Assembly (NCBI RefSeq): GCF_932294415.1
Contig: NC_065545.1
Location: forward strand, 19,472,857-19,536,856
Length of the DNA stretch: 64,000 nt
DNA from: Quercus robur
Lineage: Eukaryota; Streptophyta; Magnoliopsida; Fagales; Fagaceae
Direction of reading: 5' to 3'
In this document: positions 60,401 to 64,000 of the stretch, in pieces
Layout of the letters: every line of letters starts with the position of its first letter
Numbering within the stretch: the stretch's first letter is position 1
The notes under the pieces: model-generated
What the model was told of the DNA's origin: nothing
Seen by the model: only the letters and a program-made list of their open reading frames with translations
The model's database searches: none
Position numbers and translations under genes: made by a program

Positions 60401-61022
60401 ATTGTTATTAGAAAATGCATCAAAAACGCATATTACAAAGAAACAAAAAAATTAAGTTATAAATATACACTTAGGCTAGTTATTACCATTTATTCTCAAG
60501 CATGTGAAAGCTATTGAGCAATTCGAAATAAATCAGTAAAAGACTCAAGCAGGATCCCATCAAAATTCAAAAGTCAAAACCAGCAAACTGTCGTAAAGAT
60601 ATACAACCTAAACCACTTGAAGATCTAAAACCCAGTAAATTTCACATAGAATTGCAACATATTGATATAATATAAGCCCAAAAAGCCAAGCTCTACTCTG
60701 AACATACATAATACATAAAACATATCAAACAATCATTAAAAAATGAATCCCAAGAAAACCCTCTTAGGATTAGCACATATTTCAATAACCCAGATCCCCA
60801 AACCCTTAAAATCAACTAATAAGCATGCTAATCAGCCAATTCCTACTACCACTACAATAAACCCAGTATCAAATAAGTAACATAGCAAACAAACCCAGAA
60901 CCATATAATTAAGATTAAAAATAAAACTTGCGCTTTACCTTAAAGACTCTGCTTTGTTCTTGGTGCAAAACAAGCCCAGAAGGGTACCCATGAGAAGCCA
61001 TAAGACAAAGCTCAACAACCAT
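54465..61022 (-). CDS. Plant protein of unknown function with two probable membrane segments, 5 exons
   Basis: Exons 61022-60939, 59710-59530, 58030-57613, 56236-56156 and 54966-54465 join in phase to 421 residues, with GT/AG at each junction. The start is ATG at 61022 (MVVELCLMASHGYPSGLVL); Met8 is a possible alternative. Residues 29-230 are soluble (RSRSLTLRPHQCEDPW, DDQPDSILFSFGIAEQCTKH, LMGLQALKTDAYQQPFGPSL, KIVVQPDGRVICTDTGKEV). A short lysine-rich segment (KPSQKKKNSRKVGRERD, 262-278) precedes a helical hairpin domain. Two hydrophobic spans are at about 322-343 (FSVGIAGTGLAVLFNVICKVAC) and 353-371. The C-terminal helix ends MAVAVLKLV. It looks like a conserved land-plant gene family, but I cannot name it. 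The stop (TGA) is followed by an open frame to about 54395 (WFGEHFNKGIPIIV...), so truncation at the end is possible. Large introns carry MITEs. Confidence 0.75.
56427..56697. mobile_element. Stowaway-like MITE in intron 3, 271 bp
   Basis: Left end TTCCCTCCATCC and right end GGCTGGAGGGGAG are inverted repeats of the CTCCCTCC type, flanked by TA on both sides (56425-56426, 56698-56699), as in Stowaway (Tc1/mariner) MITEs. It lies in intron 3 of the host gene and is non-coding. Confidence 0.65.
56915..57065. repeat. SINE-like fragment in intron 3 (candidate)
   Basis: ACCAGTGGGTCTTGAACCCA resembles a pol III B box in context, and CACAACCTCACC...CAATTGAGCTATTG is a wording common in plant tRNA-derived repeats. 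A second partial copy (CCCATGACCTCACCC...CAATTGAGC) follows about 70 bp on. Ends were not defined. Confidence 0.3.
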
Positions 61023-61326
61023 ACCTAAGAGAAACCCAGTTCAGAAAACAAGTTCCTGAAACAAATCTATCCCCTTTGTGCCTTTCTCACACGTCCATAA
61101 ACTTATCCATCCCCTACGCCTCAATATGACAAATCACAACTTGGTCTTTTGGGTGGCAATCAAAATTATAAAACAAATAATAATTAAAAAATGTAAAAGT
61201 TTGGATTTTTCTGATCCAATAATTTGATCCAGAATTGTCTGTACTTAGAATCTGTGGTACACACGGCCCTAGAGTCTAGATTACAGGTTGGACTACCGCC
61301 ACAAAGGTCCACAAGTGGACAACTTA

Positions 61327-61703
61327 GGGGCTGTTTGGCTTCATTTTTTTTATCATTCAATTTCCATCATTCATCACTTATCACTCAATTTTTTACATCC
61401 GTTTGGCATCATCACCTAATTTTCATCACTCAATATTTTTCACAATATTTGTGGGCCCATACCTGTCAGCCGATGCAGTTTTTTTTTTTTAGTACCCAAA
61501 CTCACCAAAGCTTAAAAAAAAAAAAAAAAAAAAAAAAACAGAAGACCGAACAAGTATTTACAGAAATGCCATTGAGTTATGAGTTATGGAAACAGAGTTA
61601 TCGTTTGCCAAACAACCTTTTTGGTATGGGTCCCATCATTTTTGAATTATGAGTTATAGAAACTGATAATTGAGTTATCAAAATTTACAATCCAAACAGC
61701 CTC
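61327..61703. mobile_element. Tourist-like MITE, 377 bp, about 300 bp upstream of a gene
   Basis: Ends GGGGCTGTTTGG and CCAAACAGCCTC match as inverted repeats at 11 of 12 positions, flanked by TTA on both sides (61324-61326, 61704-61706). The interior has ATCATTCA/ATCACT words, a T-run and an A-run. It belongs to the same broad class as the element at 48.6 kb but is a different family. It sits in the likely promoter region of the gene starting at 61022. Confidence 0.75.
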
Positions 61704-61725
61704 TTAAAGTTAGGACAAAATTTCT

Positions 61726-61866
61726 AATACGGTATTTTAGAGGTTGTTTTTTAAGTTTTTTTTAAAATTTAATTATATGATTAGTTAATTAAAAAAATAT
61801 ACTAAAAAATTTACATGAAAAAAACTTAAAAAAGAATCTTAAAAACAGCACCTATATACAGTATTT
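61726..61866. mobile_element. Foldback-like MITE, about 141 bp
   Basis: AATACGGTATTTTAGAGG at the left, and the reverse complement of the right end (AAATACTGTATATAGGTG) align with few gaps. The similarity continues inward through TGTTTTTTAAG. The centre is A/T-only. Boundaries are approximate because the flanks are also AT-rich. Confidence 0.45.
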
Positions 61867-62292
61867 AAGTCCAATCCTTAAAGTTACGTCTTAGTACTTT
61901 GTAGTTTTGTTTATTCTTGTTGGACTCTACGAAATGAGAGCTTTTTTGAGTTTTCCTCGGTGGTCCTTACTTACTCCAGGATTTGCCTCATATTGACCGT
62001 TGGATTAGTCATTGTGGGGCCACCTATGAATAGAGTAATTTAGTTTTTTTTTTTTTTTTTTGAAAGAGATTTTATATATAAGACTAAAATGAATAGAGAT
62101 TTATTAGCAATATACTACAATACAACAATTTTCATAACCATTTTTCCAACCGTTAGGTAAATTCTGTTTTTTAATAACATAATAATGTATAAGATCATCA
62201 CTATAACACTATTGATTCATTGAACTTACTTTTATAGTTTTTTTTTTTTTGAGAAATACTTTTATATTTTTATACTTTTACTAGACCAATTA
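61867..62292. other. Intergenic stretch, no gene recognised
   Basis: AT-rich spacer with T-runs at 62044-62060 and 62239-62250, ending at the copia LTR. Confidence 0.5.
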
Positions 62293-62605
62293 TGTTAAAC
62301 TCCGTACAAGTGAAGAATGAAAGAGAACTGCCTAAGCTACAAGTAGTTTAGAATAGATATGCTTAAATTGCAAGTGGTTTGTATATAGAATTAGTTAGAA
62401 TTCTATTTTAACAGTTGTCAATTTTGTATTGGCTAGATTAGAAGTTAGTTATTGCTATTAGTTTTTTCCCGCCTCTAATCCCAGTATATAAAGGCAGAGC
62501 TAAGATATTTATCAATATATGCATATACAGTTTTTTCATCTCTCTCCCATGGTTTGCTTGATTTCCTCCATTGATGAAGATTGTACGTGTGCTTGAATTC
62601 TAACA
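62293..62605 (+). repeat. 5' LTR of the copia element, 313 bp
   Basis: Starts TGTTAAACTCC and ends GAATTCTAACA, so it has TGTTA...TAACA terminal inverted repeats. The 3' boundary is fixed by the adjacent primer-binding site. The 5' boundary rests on the TGTTA match. Confidence 0.75.
62485..62492 (+). promoter_or_regulatory. TATA box in the copia LTR
   Basis: TATATAAA within CCAGTATATAAAGGCAGAG, well placed to start transcription inside the LTR. Confidence 0.6.
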
Positions 62606-62617
62606 TGGTATCAGAGC
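62606..62617 (+). promoter_or_regulatory. Primer-binding site, tRNA-iMet type
   Basis: TGGTATCAGAGC directly follows the LTR. This is the standard plant Ty1/copia primer site, complementary to the 3' end of initiator methionine tRNA. Confidence 0.9.
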
Positions 62618-63063
62618 AAAGCTGGTTCAGAGTCTTCATTCTTGGTACTCTCTAAAATTGCTAGTTCAATTCTTTGCTTTTCCCTGTGCTTAGTTTTAGA
62701 TCAAGTAGAAAATTTTCCTTTACATTTTCTCTTGATTCTCGCATATTTTCTTTCCTCTCTGTTTTGCTTTCTTTTGCAATCCTTAGAAAATTGAATTCAG
62801 AACTTAGGGTTTAGTAATTGAATTTCATTTGGATCTTAACTTGATTGTTGAAAGTTCAATTTTCATTTCTTGTGAAAGAACCTTAGGGTTTTTGTAGCTA
62901 AATTCATCATCTAAATCTTCACTTGTTCGGTGGATTTAGATTCAATTCTCGTTCTAAGAATCTTGAAGCTTTAGTTGTTATTCTTGTTGAATTTTGGTTT
63001 AGAGTTCATCAATCTTGGTTGTGGTATATCAGTTTTTGATTAGATAAACTCTGATTTGAAGAA
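62618..63063 (+). other. Leader of the copia element
   Basis: T-rich untranslated leader between the primer site and gag, with no open frame of note. Confidence 0.6.
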
Positions 63064-64000
63064 ATGGGTGACAGCACATCAAGTACCTTTGTTCCAACCA
63101 TTCAGCCATGGGAAAATTCTTCTAGCCCATATTTCTTGTCTAACAGTGACAATCCTGGTGTGTCACTTGTTATTCAACACCTCACTGAAGAGAACTACAG
63201 TACTTGGAGTAGAGTTGTTCTCATTGCCTTGGATGCTAAATCCAAAATAGGCTTCATTGATGGTTCCTTATTAAAGCCTCAATCAGTTGATCATCCTCTT
63301 TACACTGCTTGGTGCAAATGTAACAGCACTGCTCTAGCTTGGTTGTTCAATTCCATCTCAAAGGATCTTCAACCTTGTGTGGTCTACTTCAAGATAGCTA
63401 GGGAGGTTTGGTTGGATTTACAACACAGGTTTTCTCAAGGCAATGGGCCACGTATTTTCGAGTTAAGAAAGGAAACTTGCTCTTTAGCACAAGAGGATCT
63501 GAGCATCAGTAGCTATTACAACAAATTTAAGTCACTGTGGCAAGAACTTTCAAGTTATAGGACTTGTTCTTATGGTCATCAGGCAGAAGATTGTGTCATG
63601 TCTTTTCTAATGGGCCTTAATGAAACCTATACCACAGTTAGGGGGCAGATTCTGTTAATGAACCCTATTCCTTCTTTGGGCAAGGTGTTTTCTCTTTTGC
63701 TTCAAGATGAGAAGCAAAGGAAGATTGGAAAGAAGAACACCATTGAGTCTTCTACTCTGGCAGTCAAGACTAATGGTTCTGCTAAATCCTTCAACAAGCC
63801 CAAATCTGGGAGACCTCAATGTACTCATTGTGGAGTTTTGGGACATGTAGCTAATAAATGATACGAGCTACATGGGTACCCTCCTGGTTATAAGTTCAAG
63901 ACCAAGGGTTCACAAGTTGGTTCCTTTGCTAATAATGTTGTAGCAACTGACAATTCTCCTGATGAAAGTGTGAATTTGACCCATTCAGAACATCAACAAT
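63064..64000 (+). pseudogene. Copia gag, interrupted in the zinc knuckle, partial
   Basis: Starts MGDSTSSTFVPTIQPWENSS. The copia gag domain follows: LVIQHLTEENYSTWSRVVLI (DUF4219-like start), KIGFIDGSLLKP, AWLFNSISKDLQPCVVY, AREVWLDLQHRFSQGNGPRI, YYNKFKSLWQELSSY and FLMGLNETYTTVRGQILLM. The zinc knuckle CTHCGVLGHVANK begins at residue 253, but the final Cys codon is TGA. After it the frame continues (YELHGYPPGYKFKTKG) to the window end. So this copy lacks an intact gag-pol unless the stop is read through. Confidence 0.85.

Larger units (their letters stand above)
62293..64000 (+). mobile_element. Ty1/copia LTR retrotransposon, 5' part (continues past window)
   Basis: 5' LTR, initiator-Met-type primer site and gag in order on the plus strand. 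Protease, integrase, RT and the 3' LTR must lie beyond 64000, so its length and intactness are unknown. Confidence 0.88.

Overview
This is plant nuclear DNA, almost certainly from a woody eudicot. The AT-rich intergenic space, spliced genes with GT/AG introns, Ty3/gypsy and Ty1/copia retrotransposons, Mutator-like elements and many MITEs all point that way. The element families look like those of Fagales trees, but that is an impression I cannot test here.

Layout. 1-14.2 kb is transposon graveyard. It holds a broken plant-mobile-domain (PMD) gene (1.7-3.6 kb), then a decayed Mutator-like transposase (about 9.0-12.0 kb) preceded by a 420-bp tandem duplication. Clusters of CTCGAG-centred hairpin repeats lie on both sides of it (7.3-7.6 and 13.7-14.2 kb). 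14.2-24 kb is gene-poor but carries an intronless gene of unknown function (18.2-18.9 kb, +) and an intronless galacturonosyltransferase-like GT8 gene (20.5-21.6 kb, -). 24.2-30.6 kb is a complete 12-exon nuclear gene for mitochondrial elongation factor Tu (-). 32.2-34.0 kb is a five-exon GDSL esterase/lipase (+).

34.4-45.9 kb is one 11.5-kb Ty3/gypsy element on the minus strand. Its layout (gag, protease, RT, RNase H, a second RNase H, integrase, minisatellite, then an ORF on the opposite strand) fits the Tat lineage. Every reading frame is broken, so it is a dead copy. 45.9-50.3 kb is intergenic and holds a run of MITEs, three of them with recognisable target-site duplications.

50.5-52.2 kb encodes an OMA1-like mitochondrial M48 peptidase (-) whose HExxH motif reads HQxxH. 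A fragment of histone H2A.X (53.6 kb) and a spliced gene for a plant protein with two probable membrane segments (54.5-61.0 kb, -) follow, with further MITEs in and around that gene. At 62.3 kb a Ty1/copia element begins (LTR, tRNA-Met-type primer site, gag) and runs off the end of the window.

The host genes do not form a pathway. Two of them (EF-Tu and the OMA1-like protein) are predicted to act in mitochondria. The most unusual items are the HQxxH substitution, the antisense ORF and minisatellite of the Tat-like element, and the hairpin repeat clusters around the Mutator-like remnant. Exon boundaries were deduced by hand from splice signals, reading phase and family similarity; no transcript data were available.
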